From Lathyrus oleraceus (Eukaryota > Streptophyta > Magnoliopsida > Fabales > Fabaceae), in contig NC_066583.1 of NCBI RefSeq assembly GCF_024323335.1, forward strand, positions 414,234,031 to 414,298,030: a DNA stretch of 64,000 nucleotides. The letters run 5' to 3'. Both the position numbers and the translations under genes were made by a program. Of the stretch, positions 1-13,220 are shown in pieces. Under the pieces are notes generated by a model. That model had not been told where the DNA came from and ran no database searches. It saw only the letters and a list, made by a program, of their open reading frames with translations. Each line of letters opens with the position of its first letter. Position 1 is the first letter of the stretch.

Positions 1-1025
1 TGATACATCTTTGAAGATCTCTCTAAGATTCATCTGCAACATGGTCATTGTGAAGTTGTCATTTTGAACCTGCGACTTGTGAAATTCATTTGCTACATGG
101 GCTATTTTGAAGAAGATTATGAAATGGATAAGCTTGGATGAGGCCATCTTTATTTGATGTCTTGCTCTTCAAGATAATATAATTGTGCATTTGTGTGTTG
201 TTTGATTCTTAAAGTCTAAGGGAATTCTGGGTTTCTATTGACATACTTGTCTATTGGATTACTACCCATTTGGTCAGATCTTTTCAACTCTAAACTTTTA
301 AGTTTTATACATAGGATAGTCTCTTCATCTTCTCCCCCATTTCATTAATTTCAGAATCTCTCCCTCCACTTTTAAAAATCTTCTTTGTGTGAACTACTTT
401 TGTTCTAAAACTTTGACCACTTTTGCAAAAGATAGAAACTTTAGCCTTATGTCATTGCATTTTCAAACTTATTTTCTTAAATCAAACTGGTAAATAGACG
501 TAACAATACTTGACTTAAATTTTCAAAACGCAAAAAAAAGAACTAACTCATTCAAACAATTTTAGGCTTTTGTGCCTTTCAAACTTAAATTTTGTTAAAA
601 TCAACACACTCATTTTGAAATTTGTATCATGAACTATGAGGTTTTGATCCCTCATTTTTATGTTAGTACATAGGCACAAGACCAAAGGTCTTGTTAAACA
701 CAAAAATATAATTAATGAATTCTTTTCTCATCCCCCCATTCTATTTGCTTGCAAACATCATTTGTACAAAATACATATGCACACAAAAAATGGCTCCCTA
801 GGAGTACCTAGGACATTTTGGGTGCTAACACCTTCCCTCTGTGTAACCAACCCCCTTACCTGTGATCTCTGACTTTTATTAGTTTTTATTTGAAAACTTC
901 TTACCTTTTGGTTTTTGTTCGTGCTTTTCCCCTTTTCCCTTGGAAACAATAAAAGCGCGGTGGCGACTCTTGTTATTTGATCTCTAGCTTGTCAATAGCT
1001 TGATGATCATGAATTTCCCGCTACA
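1..1025 (+). mobile_element. Element X: 3' end of an Ogre-type LTR
   Basis: The sequence matches the last kilobase of both LTRs of element A (12461-13493 and the end of 24423-28853): same order of motifs, the AATAAA signal, the TGGCGACTCT box and the terminal CCGCTACA. The LTR ends at 1025 with CA. The next bases CCGGA (1026-1030) are the likely target duplication, because uninterrupted copies of the host sequence read CCGGGCAATAAA (near 34080). The 5' part lies left of the window, so a 3' LTR cannot be told from a solo LTR. The flanking sequence is the reverse-oriented LTR of element H, so X inserted into H. Confidence 0.85.
948..953 (+). terminator. LTR polyadenylation signal (element X)
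   Basis: AATAAA lies about 70 bp before the LTR end, in a stretch also conserved in the LTRs of A (13433-13438 and 28776-28781). Position in the 3' part of the LTR fits the R/U5 polyadenylation signal of retrotransposon transcripts. Function is inferred. Confidence 0.5.
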
Positions 1026-1807
1026 CCGGACAATAAATTTTTTGGTGTTAATGCATGTTATAGATATGGTATAATGAACCATACTCCTAAAACATACCAG
1101 ACACACAAAAGAAAAAGATCAAAGGATGAACATATCTCATCCATACATGTATTGGTTCATCTAACACAAAGTTATTCATGAACAAATTAGCCTTAGGATA
1201 TTGAGACTTCATTGGTCAATGGAAAGGATGGGAGAGAATTAGATTGAAGATGAAGATGGAGGGGAGATAAGAGAAACACAAATTGGTCATGGGAGGAATT
1301 TTATCAAATTAAAATCATTCATTCATTTTGGGGAGATGAAATGTACATTTCATCAATCCCCTAAATCCAATGATTTTAACTTAACAAAAGTCAAATCAAA
1401 CTTGACCAAGGCCCAAACACATAGTCAAATTTCATAAGTCAATAAAAATGGCTCAGATAATTTCTACACAATTAAAAATCAAATTAAAAAATGCCTTTAA
1501 ATTAAATTTAGCTTCGTCAAAACCTAATATCAATGGCAAGGAGATTTACCCTAGGTCAAACAAGGTCAAAGGACCTTAGACAAAATATTTCATAATTTTT
1601 GAAAAGTCAGAAGTATTTTTAAACAATTAAAAATATGCACAAAAACAATTAATTCATGAAAAATATCACAATTAATCCAAAAACTAATGTTAACTCAGAA
1701 AATAAAAGAGGAAAATATTCAAATATTTTTGGTGAAAGTCCCATATTTTTTAGATTAAAATGAAATTAATATGAATTAATCAAAATAAATGAAATAAATG
1801 AACAATC

Positions 1808-1829
1808 AAAAAAAAAAAAAAAAAAAAAC
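1808..1829. repeat. Homopolymer A tract (22 A)
   Basis: A run of 22 A inside the LTR of H. The corresponding positions in the C LTRs (near 6975 and 34865) have no such run, so it expanded locally. Confidence 0.85.
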
Positions 1830-2501
1830 AAGGGCCATCAGATCTCCCTCATTAATTGAGGTGGCAGATCTGATGGCCAAGCGCGCGCTTCCACCAAACA
1901 CTGTAGTCAATACGTGCACACACATTGTAATCACTTTGGACGCGTGAGATTAGAACATGAGAACAAAATCAGATGGCCTGGATTGATCTAGCGCACCACT
2001 AGAGCCCTAGCTCCGATCATTTTCTCTAGTGATCACCACCGGTTTGGTTCATGCTCAACTCCATGGAAAATGAAAAGTGAATACACTAATTTGAAGGAAA
2101 AATGCTTAGGAGCACGAATTTGGCCTCAATTTTCTCCAATTCAAAGTATATAAAAAGATACAAGGATTTGAATTTTGAGGATCATGAACTGAGTTTCTTT
2201 GATTTAACCTTAAAGCAACTCAATCTTCTTGCCTATATTGATCGGACTTCAGACAACCAAAAATCACAAAGAATGGTGGAGAATTGATTCCAATTGTGCT
2301 TGGCCTTGCTTCACAAACTTCTTCAAAGTGATTATGATCAAGAAAAGGTCTAGACTCTTGGAGTTTCAATCTCAAAATGGATGGAGATTCGAAACTCGAT
2401 TTTCCAAAGAAAACCTTCAAGGTTATCCTTTAATGGAGAGGGTTTGGGTTGCAGGTTCAAAGCTTGGGCATGAGGTCCCTAATTCTTAGCAATGAGGGTT
2501 G

Positions 2502-2509
2502 TATTTATA
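2502..2509 (-). promoter_or_regulatory. TATA box of H LTR
   Basis: Minus-strand TATAAATA following GGC, at the same place relative to LTR start (about 1.6 kb) as the GGCTATAAATAG of both A LTRs. It marks the likely U3/R promoter. Inferred from position and conservation. Confidence 0.55.
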
Positions 2510-3721
2510 GCCTAGGAGATTCATTTCCACACACTTCCACAAATAACAAAAATTGAGTAAATCTCTTGCATGCTTGCATGGGCGTGTGATAGGCCCATAA
2601 AGTGATGTATTCAGGTCCAAAAATGAGTGAGGATCATACTGAAATCAAGTCATGTGGCCATGCAATCGTGTATGAAATGTGGAAGTGAAAATTATCCAAA
2701 TGGTTCCTCATATTGAACCATGCGCAAGTCCTTCATTCTTTGGCCAAATGAGGTGATCCTAGACTTTTTAGAAAGTTAATATCAAGAGGAACAACTTTCA
2801 TGTTGGACACGTTTTTATTTGAAACTTGGATCATGATGAATTTTGAAGTGGAAGTGTGGGAAATCAAACATATTTAAATGTTCACTTCTTCCACCTTGAA
2901 TAACTTTTTCTATGGACTTCAAATGAGAAACGTTCATTCATCAAATTTGTATTTCATTCAAACGTATTCAATTTGGTCAAAAATTTGACCTCATTTGGAT
3001 TTGGAATGAAGGAGTTATGCATTTTAGAAGTTGAGGAAAATCACTTGTTCAATGGTAATGACCCAAAATGACCTATAATATTTCGTCTTGGCACATGCAT
3101 TTATATGTTGAATTTGAGATTCCTCCAAACATAAAACTTTAAGCAGACATATTGAATTGGATCATGGAATTTTAATGGCTTTCATCTCATTAATATTGAG
3201 TAAGTTACGGTCTTGGGAAGTTGACCTCCAAACTATAGTTCAGACAAAATGACCTATAATCTTTCACCATACAAAATGACTTTCCAAGCAAAACTAGATC
3301 TATACTTCAACGTGAAAGTTGTTTGGAGTTTCATTTGGAGTAAATTTGATCTTGGAATAATTTTCATATGACAAAACTTGTAGGAGATAGGGTCAAGGGA
3401 ACCCCTGTTTTGACCAGTTGACTTTCTCTAGTCAACCACCATGAGCCAACTTGCTAGCTTGATTTTCTATTGACTTTTGAGACTCATGGAGGATAATATA
3501 TGTGTAAGATGATGAAATATGAAGTATCCCTTGAAATATTTGATCAAATTTTGAAGAAACTTGTTGAAGAAGTCACACAAGATACCCAAATGAATTAGGG
3601 CTTCCAAGGAAAACAAACTCCAAACTCTTGATGATTTCTTGATCAAAATGATATTTGAAGATCATGGGGATCCATATGTGATGCTTATAGCCAATGTGAA
3701 CCAATTCTTAATTTCACTCCT

Positions 3722-3890
3722 TACATTGAGGGTCTTAAATCCTAGATATAAGCTTGATAGAGCATGCATACTACCTACATTGAGGGTCTTAAACCCTAGA
3801 TATAAGCTTGAGGGTCTTAAACCCTAGTAAACCAATTCTTAATTTCACTCCTTACATCGAGGGTCTTAAACCCTAGCCAATGTGAGCATG
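3722..3890. repeat. Short irregular tandem duplication in H LTR
   Basis: GAGGGTCTTAAA recurs at about 3728, 3782, 3810 and 3859, with copies of AGATATAAGCTTG and GCATGCATACTACCTA between them. The matching part of other LTRs (for example 29000-29080) has a single copy. The pattern fits local duplications after insertion. Confidence 0.8.
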
Positions 3891-4114
3891 CATACTACCT
3901 ATAAAAGCAACAAACTATACATTGACATATTTTTGGTATTTTGGTTAGTAAATAATGAAAAACAATGTATGATATAATCAAAAAGTGTTTTGTGATCTCT
4001 CCCAATACAAATCCAATGAATGAAGGGTAAGGAGAATGCCAAGGTGTGATCCCAATGCTAATGCATATGATGAGATGGTATGAGGGATCTTAGGGTCAAA
4101 ATTGGGGTCTTACA

Positions 4115-4643
4115 GGTGCCCCTATTTAAGGACATTCTAACGGAGGAGATAAAGGTTAAAGTCTTCGTATCGACTCAGAAGAATGGACTTCAATAACAAC
4201 ATATAGAAACAAATTTTGGTCCCTAAGAGACCTCATGATGCATATGATATAAATGTTAAAAGGAAGAGAGAGGATATTCATAACTCGTTAAAGTGAACAT
4301 ATCAAGGATTAACTCAAAGGGAAGAATATCTGTCATCGGTTAAGATGAACATATCAAGGATATACTGCCGAGGAGAAAATAGGAATTATATATATATCAG
4401 TTACTGGATAGAATACTAAAAAGAGAATATCTGGGCAGAAGACCGCAAAGAGGAGAAAACCCGTCATCGGTTAGGATGAACATATCAAGGATTAACTACC
4501 CGGGGAAACATAAAACCAATCTGCTGGGAAAAACAAGAAGTAGATTACTATTATCGGGTATTGGGTAAGAGTAACGTACTTGCAACTCGAGAAGAATATT
4601 ACCAGTTACTGATTAATAAACTTTCGAGGGACCAAAACCATCT
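4115..4643 (-). mobile_element. Element H: end of 3' UTR with PPT
   Basis: Directly after the LTR is the inverted polypurine tract (AAATAGGGGCAC on the minus strand), then 3' UTR sequence homologous to 23050-24420 of A. It includes several inverted copies of the CTTGATATGTTCATCC repeat (about 4300-4500). No coding sequence is present. The UTR is cut at 4643 by element C and resumes at 49069: the left flank CATCT and the right flank CATCA are a 5-bp target duplication with one change, and an uninterrupted paralog near 30620 reads GCATCTATCTAGG. Confidence 0.85.
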
Positions 4644-7600
4644 TGTAGCGGTAAATTCATGACCATTAAGCTATGGATAAACTTAACGTCAATAAAACCA
4701 AAGTCTCCACCGCGCTTTTATTGTTTCCAAAGGAAAAGGGAAAAGTATGAACAAAACCCAAAGATAAGAAGTTTTCAAATCAAAACTAATAAAATGCCAG
4801 AGATTACAGGTAAGGAGGTTGGTTACACAGAGGGAAGGTGTTAGCACCCAAAGTGTCCTAGGTACTCCTAGGGATCCCTTTTTTATGTGTGTATGTGTTT
4901 TTGGTATAAAATGATGTTTTCAATAAATAGAGTGTGGGGATGAGAAAAGAATTCATTAATTATATTTTTGTGTTTGACAAGACCTTCGGACTTGTGCCTA
5001 CGTACTAACATAAAAATGAGGGATCAAAACCTCGTAGTTCATGGTATCAATTTTAAAGTGAGTGGATTACTTTTAACAAAAATTTAAACTTAAAAGAGGC
5101 ACAAAGGGCCTAAAAGAGTTTGATTGAGTACTAGTTCTTTTTATCTTTTTTTGAAATTTTAAGTCAAGTATGGTTAAGTTCATTTACAAGTTTGATCTAA
5201 GAAAAGAGTTTAAAAATGAAATAGCATAATGCTAAAGTTTCTAATTTGCAATGAAGTCTATGTTTAGAATTCACAAGCAAAGAAGATTTTAAAAGCGGGG
5301 AGAGATTTGAAATTTAAGAAGTGGGAGGAGATGAAGAGACTAATCCTAAGCAAGAATGTAAAAGTTAAGAGTTGAAAAGATCTGACAAATGGGATGCAAT
5401 CCAATAGACAAGAATGTCATATAGAAACCCATTTTTCCCTTGGACTTTAAAATCAAGCAATATCAATACACAAGTAGCAAGATGAAGAGCCAGACATCAA
5501 ATAAATATAGCCACATCCAAGTTAGAAACTTCATAGTCTTCCTCATAATCTTCCCCATGTATCAGATGACATACTCCTTGATTGGCTCAGAATAAGGCAT
5601 TAGACACAGGTTTAAAGTAACATTGGCATCAAGACCATGTAGTAGATGAACTCAAAAGGGATCTCAATACTTGCATCAGATGAAAGTTCAGTTCACAATG
5701 ACTTGGTTTCAGAAAAAGTTGGCATTGGCCAAGTCCTTTTGCATAGGGAGTGTTACCTAACTCTAAGTCCAAGTCTCAGATCAAATCCAACAGTTCACAC
5801 GAACACTTTTTAAGAGTTTTTATTTTTTATTATGTACATTAAAGTCCTAAGACCACAAACACAAATGAGATACACAAATAAGTATATACAAACACAATAT
5901 ATAACTCAAGTGAGCAAAGTGATAATGACATGAACATCAACAAGTTAAATGGTATATATAATGGAAAATGATAAATGGCTTGAATTTAAATTGCATAAAG
6001 TAAATGAATTGAAATTAAAAGTTAGTCAAATGTTAGTTGATTAGAAGTTAGTGGAGTTTTGCTTTTCAATTGTTTAAGTCATTATTTGGAGAACACTCAA
6101 CCCTCTACTCAGAAGCATGGATCCTTGAACCAAGACATCATCCAAAGGAAGGAAAAAAATGCTATGCCTTTTATTCCACACAATACCATGAAAGGGGGGA
6201 GACTTACAATCTCAATTACTAAAGTGCTATGCCTTTTATTTCAAAATTTAGCGTTATGTTAAGCAATCGTAATTGGACTTATGTAGAAGTCACAACTATC
6301 TGAGGTCGGGCAATAAATTTTTTGGTGTTAATGCATGTTAGAGATATGGTATAATGAACCATACTCATAAAACATACCACACACAAAAATAAAATGATCA
6401 AAAGGGTGTACCTAATCTCATCCATACTTGTATTGGTTTATGAACCAATTAGCCTTAGGATATTGAGATGTCATTGGTCAATGAGAGGAGTGGGATAGAA
6501 AGGGATTGGAGATGAAGAGGGAGGGGAAATAAGACAAACACAAATTGGTCATGGGAAGAATTTTATCAAATTAAAATCATTCATTCATTTTGGGAGATGA
6601 AATATACATTTCATCAATCCCCTAAATCCAATGATTTAATCCAACAATATACATTTCATAAATCCCCTAAAACCTCTTCAAAACACCAAATAAATTACTA
6701 AGAGATTTATCATAGGTCAAGCAAGGTCAAAGTACCTTGGAGAAAAAAATTCACTATTTTTGAAAAGTCAGAAGTATTTTTAAACAATTAAAAATATGCA
6801 CAAAAACAATTAAATCATGAAAAATATTAATATTGATCCAAAAAATATTTTTAATTCAGAAAATGAAAGATAAAAATATTTGAAACTTTTTGGTGAAAGT
6901 CCCATATTTTTTGGATCAATATTAAAATTAATATGAATTAATGAAAATAAAGAAATTAAAATGAAAATTCAGAAATTCCAAAATACGTGGGCCATCTGAT
7001 CTCCCTCATTAATTGAGGTCGCAGATCAAATGGTCCAAAGCGCGCGTTCCATGTGTGCATCAGTCAACTGCGCAACACGGATGGTAATCACAACCACCGC
7101 TCAAGATTAAAACATTTTAAATGGATCATGTGGTTCAGAAGCTTGCCAACAGATCGCCGAAGCCATAACTCCGGTCTTCTTCTCTGGTGGATCTCACTGG
7201 ACTAGTCCACCTTCAACCATCACCAAAATGAAAAAGCAAGACATGAATTTAAAGAAAAAATGCTCAGGAGCTCGAATTTGGCCTCAATTTTATCTAACTC
7301 CAAGTATATAAGAAGATACAGGGAGTTGAATTTTGAGGATCATGATCTGAGTTACTTCGATTTAACCTTAAAGCAAGTCAATCTTGTTGGCTACATTGGT
7401 AGGACTTCAGACAACAAAAAATCAACAAGAATAATGGAGGAATAAGAGAGAATCAAAGAGTGGAAGTTACTGAAAATTCACCTTCGAGTTGATCCAATTT
7501 GACTTGATCTTGATCTGGATTTGATTGCTTTCTCCTCCTCTTGCTTGCAGGAACCAAATGAACTGAAAATGGAAGTGAATTTCTGGAGTTTGAACTTCCA

Positions 7601-8806
7601 AACAGATGGTGAAGTTCAAGCTCGATATCAAATAAATCTCAGAAAATTCTATGGAAGTGAGGGTTTGCAGAGGTCTAGCAAAGCTTGGGCAAGGTGTTGA
7701 TGATGAATCTGAAGCCCTAAGCTTGTTTAAATAGGCATTGCGTTTGATATTTGCACCACTTGAAAATTTGACAAAAATAGCAACTCACTTGCATGGGTGC
7801 ATGGGCAATCATTTAGGCCTTGAGAGTGATGTAATCCAACTCCAAATCAGGCACAAAATCTACTGAGTTCATAATGTGCAAGCATGCAAAAGCAAAGGAT
7901 CATTTGACGTCCAAACTTGCCAAAACACTTCCCATAATGAAGCCATGCTCAAGTCCTTCAATTTTAATCCAAATGAGATGATCTTAGATGTTTTGGAAAG
8001 GTAATATTAAGGGGAACAACTTTCAAGTTGAATACTTTTTCATTTGAAGCTTGGATCGTGATAAATTTTGAGGTGGAAGTTTGGGAAATCAAACATATTT
8101 GAAAATTTTCAAAGTCCCAAGTCGAATGTTCACTTCTTCCACCTTGAATAACTTTTTCTATGGACTTCAAATGAGAAAAGTTCATTCATCAAAGTTGTAG
8201 CTCTTTCAAACGTCTTCAATATGGTCACAAATTTGTCATGAAGGAGTTATGCATTTTAGAAGTTGAGTAAAATCACTTGTTCAATGGTATTGGTCCAAAA
8301 TGACCTATAATGTTTCCTCTTGGCACATACATTTTCAAGTTGAATTTGCACTTCCTTGAAACAACGAATTTGAATTACACATCTTGAAATTGATCATGAA
8401 ATTTAAATGGATTTCATATCATAAAAAATGATCAAGTTATGGTCTTGGTAAGTTGACCTCTAAATTTGGGTTTAGACAAAATGACCTTTAATCTTTCACC
8501 ATAAAAAATGACTTTCCAAGAAAAACTAGCTCTTTACTTCAACATGAAAGTTGTTTATAATGTCATTTAAAGTAAAGTTTCTCCTGGAATAATTTTCATA
8601 TGATACAATTTGTAGGATATAGGGTCTAGGGAACCCCAGTTTTGACCAGTTGATTTCCTCTGATCAACCACCATGAACCAACTTGCTAGCTTGACATTCT
8701 ATTGACTTTTAGGACTCATGGAGGATCATATATGCATAATATGATGAAATTTGAAATATCCCTCGAAATATTTGTTCAATTGCTAAGGAAACTTGTTGAA
8801 GAAGTC
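4644..8806 (-). mobile_element. Element C: 3' LTR, first part
   Basis: Starts with the inverted LTR terminus (TGTAGCGG on the plus strand) and runs collinear with the inverted A LTR. It stops at 8806, where element A inserted, and resumes at 28859. Total LTR length is about 4.6 kb, the same as the A LTRs. The last five bases, AAGTC (8802-8806), are the target duplication of A. No coding content: short open frames here are LTR sequence. Confidence 0.88.
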
Positions 8807-10305
8807 TGTAAGACCCATATTTTCACCCTAAGATCCCTCATGCAAATTCATCATAAGCATTAGCATTGGGATCATACCTTGGCATCCTCCTTACCCCTCC
8901 TTCATTGGGTTTGTTTTGGGAGAGATCACCAAGCACTTTGTGATTGTATCATACTTGTATATTATTGTTTTACTAACCAAAATACCAAAAATATGTCTTT
9001 GCATTTGCCTAACTCTTTTGTAGGTAGGGCATGATATCCATTGATCTATCAAGTTCATATCTAGGGTTTGAGACCCTCATGACAAAGAGAACAACTATGA
9101 ATTGACACAAGAATGGTTATGGGCATCATATATGAGTTCCATTGATTCCTACATGTTATATTGATCAAAATTTCTTCAAGAGTTTGAGGGTGATTTGCCT
9201 TGGAAACCCTAGTTTGACTAGGTATTTTGAGTAACTTCTCCAACAAGCTATCTCACCAATTGATCAAATTTCTCAAGGATCCCTTCAAACTTCATCATAT
9301 TATGCATATATTATCTACCATGAGCCTATAAAGTCAAAAGAATTGAAAGTTAGCAAGTTGGTTGATGGTGGCTGGCCAGATGAATTCATCTAATCAAAAT
9401 TGCGTCTCCCTAGACCCTATCTCCTACAATTTTCATGTTGAGAAAACTTACTCTAAACTTCATTAAAAACAACTTTCATGTTGAGACCTAGAGCTATTTT
9501 TTCTTGGAAAATCATTTCCTGTGTTGAAACATTATAGGTCATTTTGTCTAAACCCTAATTTGAAAGTCAGCTTCCCAAGGCCATAACTTGCTCAATTGTT
9601 TTGAGATGAAAGATTTCAAAGTTGAAAATCAAATTCAAGATGTATACTTAAACGTTTATGTTTAGAGTGAAGGCTAATTCAACTTTTATGAGCATGTGAT
9701 ATGAGGCTACATTATATGTCACTTTTGACCTAGACCATGGAACAAATGATTTTTCTAAACTTTAAAAATGCATAACTCTATCATTTCAACTCCAAATGAC
9801 ATGGATTTTTTGACCATTTTTAGGGTCATTTAGAGATCTACAACTTTGAAGAATACACTTTTCCCATTTGAAGCTCACATGAAAAGTTAAGCAAGGTGGA
9901 ATACTGAGACATATGGCTTGACACTCAGAAAAAATTTGATATGTTAAAAATTTCCAAACATCCACCTCAAAATACATCATTATACAAGCTCCAAATGGAA
10001 ACGTGTTGAACATAAAAGTTGTTCCTCTTGATCTCACCTTTCTAAAAAGTCCAAATTCATCCATTTTGGACAAGAATTGAATAGGCTGCGCATGGCTTGA
10101 ACATTGCATCATCATTTGGCAAGATTGAACTTCAAATATCCATGCACAATTGCCTAGCATTCCAACATGACTTCAGCCATGCCTACACTAAATTATGGAT
10201 CAGATTGAGTGATTTCATGGGCCTGTACATGCCTATGCACTCATGCATCACACATTGCTAATTTTGGAAGTTCACTTCAAGTGTGCAAATATCAATTGAA
10301 TTGGC

Positions 10306-10313
10306 TATAAATA
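10306..10313 (+). promoter_or_regulatory. TATA box of A 5' LTR
   Basis: TATAAATA in the context GGCTATAAATAGA, 1.5 kb into the LTR and conserved at 25937-25944 in the other LTR. It is the probable Pol II core promoter for the genomic RNA, making U3 about 1.5 kb and R+U5 about 3.2 kb. Confidence 0.6.
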
Positions 10314-13186
10314 GAAACCTCTAGCATCAGAATTTCACACACATTCGCACCAGCTTTGATCCCAAACCTCTAACCCTCTCATTCTAAAGGATAATCCTGA
10401 GAATTTCACTTGACATTGAGTTTGAATTCTCATTGTTTTGAGATTCAAAACTCCATCGATCCAAGACCTTTTGTGCATTCTATTCCATTTCTGCAAGCAT
10501 TTTGAGTGAGATCAAGCACGAGCCAAGGAAAGAACAATTGAATTCAAACCTACATTGAAGGTATTTTTCACAATATTTCATCCCTTCGATTATCTCTCAA
10601 TCTTTCTCAATTCTCTTGATTTTTTGGTTATCTGAAGTCTACCAATATAGGCAAGAAGATTGAGTTGCTTTGAGGCCAAATCGAAGCAACTCAGTTCATG
10701 TACCTCAAATTTAAACTCCATTTATCTCTCAATATACTTGGATTTGGGATGAATTGAGGACAGATTCGTGGTCTACTCCATTTTTTCTTTCAGATCATGT
10801 CCTCATTTTTCATTTTTTGGATGGTGATGAGTGAACCAGTCCGGCCAGGGTCACTGGAGAAGACGACCGACCTTGGGATGCCGGTGATGTGCTAGCTTGG
10901 TTCTGAGCCATTGATCTCATTTGAATTGTTTTAATCACGAGCGTGCATTGTAATTACCTTTCCTTTGGCGCATTGACTCAAGACCATAATGGAACCCGCG
11001 CTAGTGGCCACTTGGTATGCCATCTCAATTAATGAGGGAGATCAAGTGGTCCACGTTTTTTCCGATTATTTGAATTTCATTTGAATTTATTTATTTTCAT
11101 TATTTCATATTAATTTTAATATTGGTCCAAAAAAATATGAGAGTTTCACCAAAAAATTTCAAATATTTTCCTCTTTCATATTCAGAATTAAAATTATTTT
11201 TTGGATCATTATTAATATTTTTCATAATTTAATTGATTTTTCATTTGTGCTTAATTGTTTAAAAATACTTTTAAGTCCTTTAAAATTCAAAAAAAAATTC
11301 TCCAAGGTCCTTTGACCTTGTTTGACCTCATGACCATTTATTTGGTGTTTTGATGAGGTTTAGGAATTTGACAAACCATATTTAATTTAAATGCGTTATT
11401 TTAGTATTTTTAATTGGAATAATGCCAAATAATTTTGTTGACCAATTGTGATAACTTGTTTATGTTTGACTATTGTTGTTGGGCCTTGGTCAAGGTTGAT
11501 TTGACTTTGTTGTTTTAATATCATTGGATTTAGAGGATTTATGGAATGTACATTCCATCTCCCAAAATGAATGGATGATATTACTTTGGTAAAAGTCCTC
11601 CTTTGATAAATTTGTGTTTTGATCTATTCCCCTTCCACTTCATCTTATTCCCCTTTTTTATGCATTCATCTCATTTTGCCTATGACATCTCAAAGTCCTA
11701 AAGCTAGTTGATTGAAAGCTTAACATGAGTATGGAGGAGATTAGGCCACACCTTTTGCATATTCTTTCTGTGTGTGGTATGTTTCATGAGCATAGTCCAT
11801 TATACTATGCCTCTAAGATGCATTAACACCAAAATTCTATTGCCCGACCTCAAATAGTTGTGACTTCTACATAAGTCCAATTACGATTGCTTAACATAAC
11901 GCTAAATTTGTGACATAAAAGGCATAAGCATTCTAGTTAGTGAGATTGTAAGTCTCCCCTCTTTCATGGTATTGTGTGGAAACTTGGCCTTTTTTCCTCC
12001 CTTTGGAAGATGTTTTGGTTCAAGGATCCATGCTTGTGATTAGTGGGTCGAGTGCTCATCAAATAATGTCTTAGAAATGAAAAGCAAAACAATACTAACT
12101 TCTAACCTATTAACTACTAACTTTTAATTTCAAGCCATTTACTTTAATGCCATTCAATTCCAGCTTTTATTCATTTGCCATTGTTCATATCATTCTAATT
12201 GTTTATATTATGCAATTTTCACTTTGTCCACTTGGACCATATTGTGTGATATATTGTGTTTGTTAATACTTTGTTTGTTTAAGTGGTCTTTGACCATTAA
12301 TGTACATAATAATAACAAAAACCCTAAAAAACTTTTGTGTGGACTGTTGGCATGATCTTGGACAAATAGACTTAGAACTTATGTAACATTCCTATGCTAA
12401 AGGACTTGGCCAATGCCAACTTATTGAGAAATCAAGTGCTTGCAGTTTGAAACTTAATCTGATACATCATTGAAGATCTCTCTAAGTTCATCTGCAATAT
12501 GATCATTATGAAGCTTTTATTTTGAACCAGTGACTTGAGGAATTCATTTGTTACACGGGCTATTGTGAAGAAGATCATGGAGTGGATAAGCTTGGATGTG
12601 GCCATATTTATTTGATGCCTTGCTCTTCAAGATAATATAATTGTGCATTTGTGTGTTGCTTGATTCTAAAATTCCAAAGGAATTCTGGGGTTCTATTAAC
12701 ATTCTTGTCTATTGGATTGCTACCCATTTGGTCAGATCTTTTCAACTCTAAAATTTTAATTTTTGTACATAGGATGAGTCCCTTCATCTTCTCCCCATTT
12801 CTTTAATTTCAAAATCTCTCCCTCCCTTTTCAAAAACCTTCTTTGATGGAATTTATTTTGTTCTAAACTTTGATCATTTTTGCAAAAAGATAGAAACTTT
12901 GGCCTTATGCCATTGCATTTTCAAACTTCTTTTCTTAAATCAAACTTGTAAATAAACTTAACTATACTAGACTTAAAATTTCAAAAAGCCAAAAAGAACT
13001 AACTCATTCAAACCATTTTTAGGCCTTTGTGCCTCTCGAACTTAATTTTTGTTAAAAGCAATGCATCCATCTTAAAATTTGTATCACGAACTATGAGGTT
13101 TTGATCCCTCATTTTATGTTGGTACGTAAGCACAAGACCGAAGGTCTTGTCAAACACGAAAATATAATTAATGAATTCTTTTCTCA

Positions 13187-13187
<1 letters not shown>

Positions 13188-13219
<32 letters not shown>
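13188..13219. repeat. Poly-C tract (32 C) in A 5' LTR
   Basis: A run of 32 C. The same site has only 6 or so C in the A 3' LTR (28558-28564) and in element X (about 734-739), so this copy has expanded alone. Assembly or sequencing error in homopolymers is possible. Confidence 0.9.

Positions 13220-13220
<1 letters not shown>

Larger units (their letters stand above)
1026..4114 (-). mobile_element. Element H: 3' LTR (partial, Ogre type)
   Basis: This is the reverse complement of the Ogre-type LTR seen in A: it contains the inverted ATGCATTAACACCAAA block near 1040 and ends at 4114 with the inverted TGTAAGACCCC start. The LTR 3' end (U5) is missing because element X inserted at 1025/1026, so that part lies left of the window. 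At 4115 it is followed by the inverted PPT (GTGCCCCTATTT) and 3' UTR of H, so this is the 3' LTR of a minus-strand element. H is the oldest layer visible, because C, E and X all interrupt it. Confidence 0.85.

Noticed and set aside
959..970. GGTGGCGACTCT read as a PBS of an element starting here
   Set aside because: It lies inside the LTR, about 55 bp before the CA terminus. The true PBS position is after the LTR end. Reported instead as a U5 PBS-like box.
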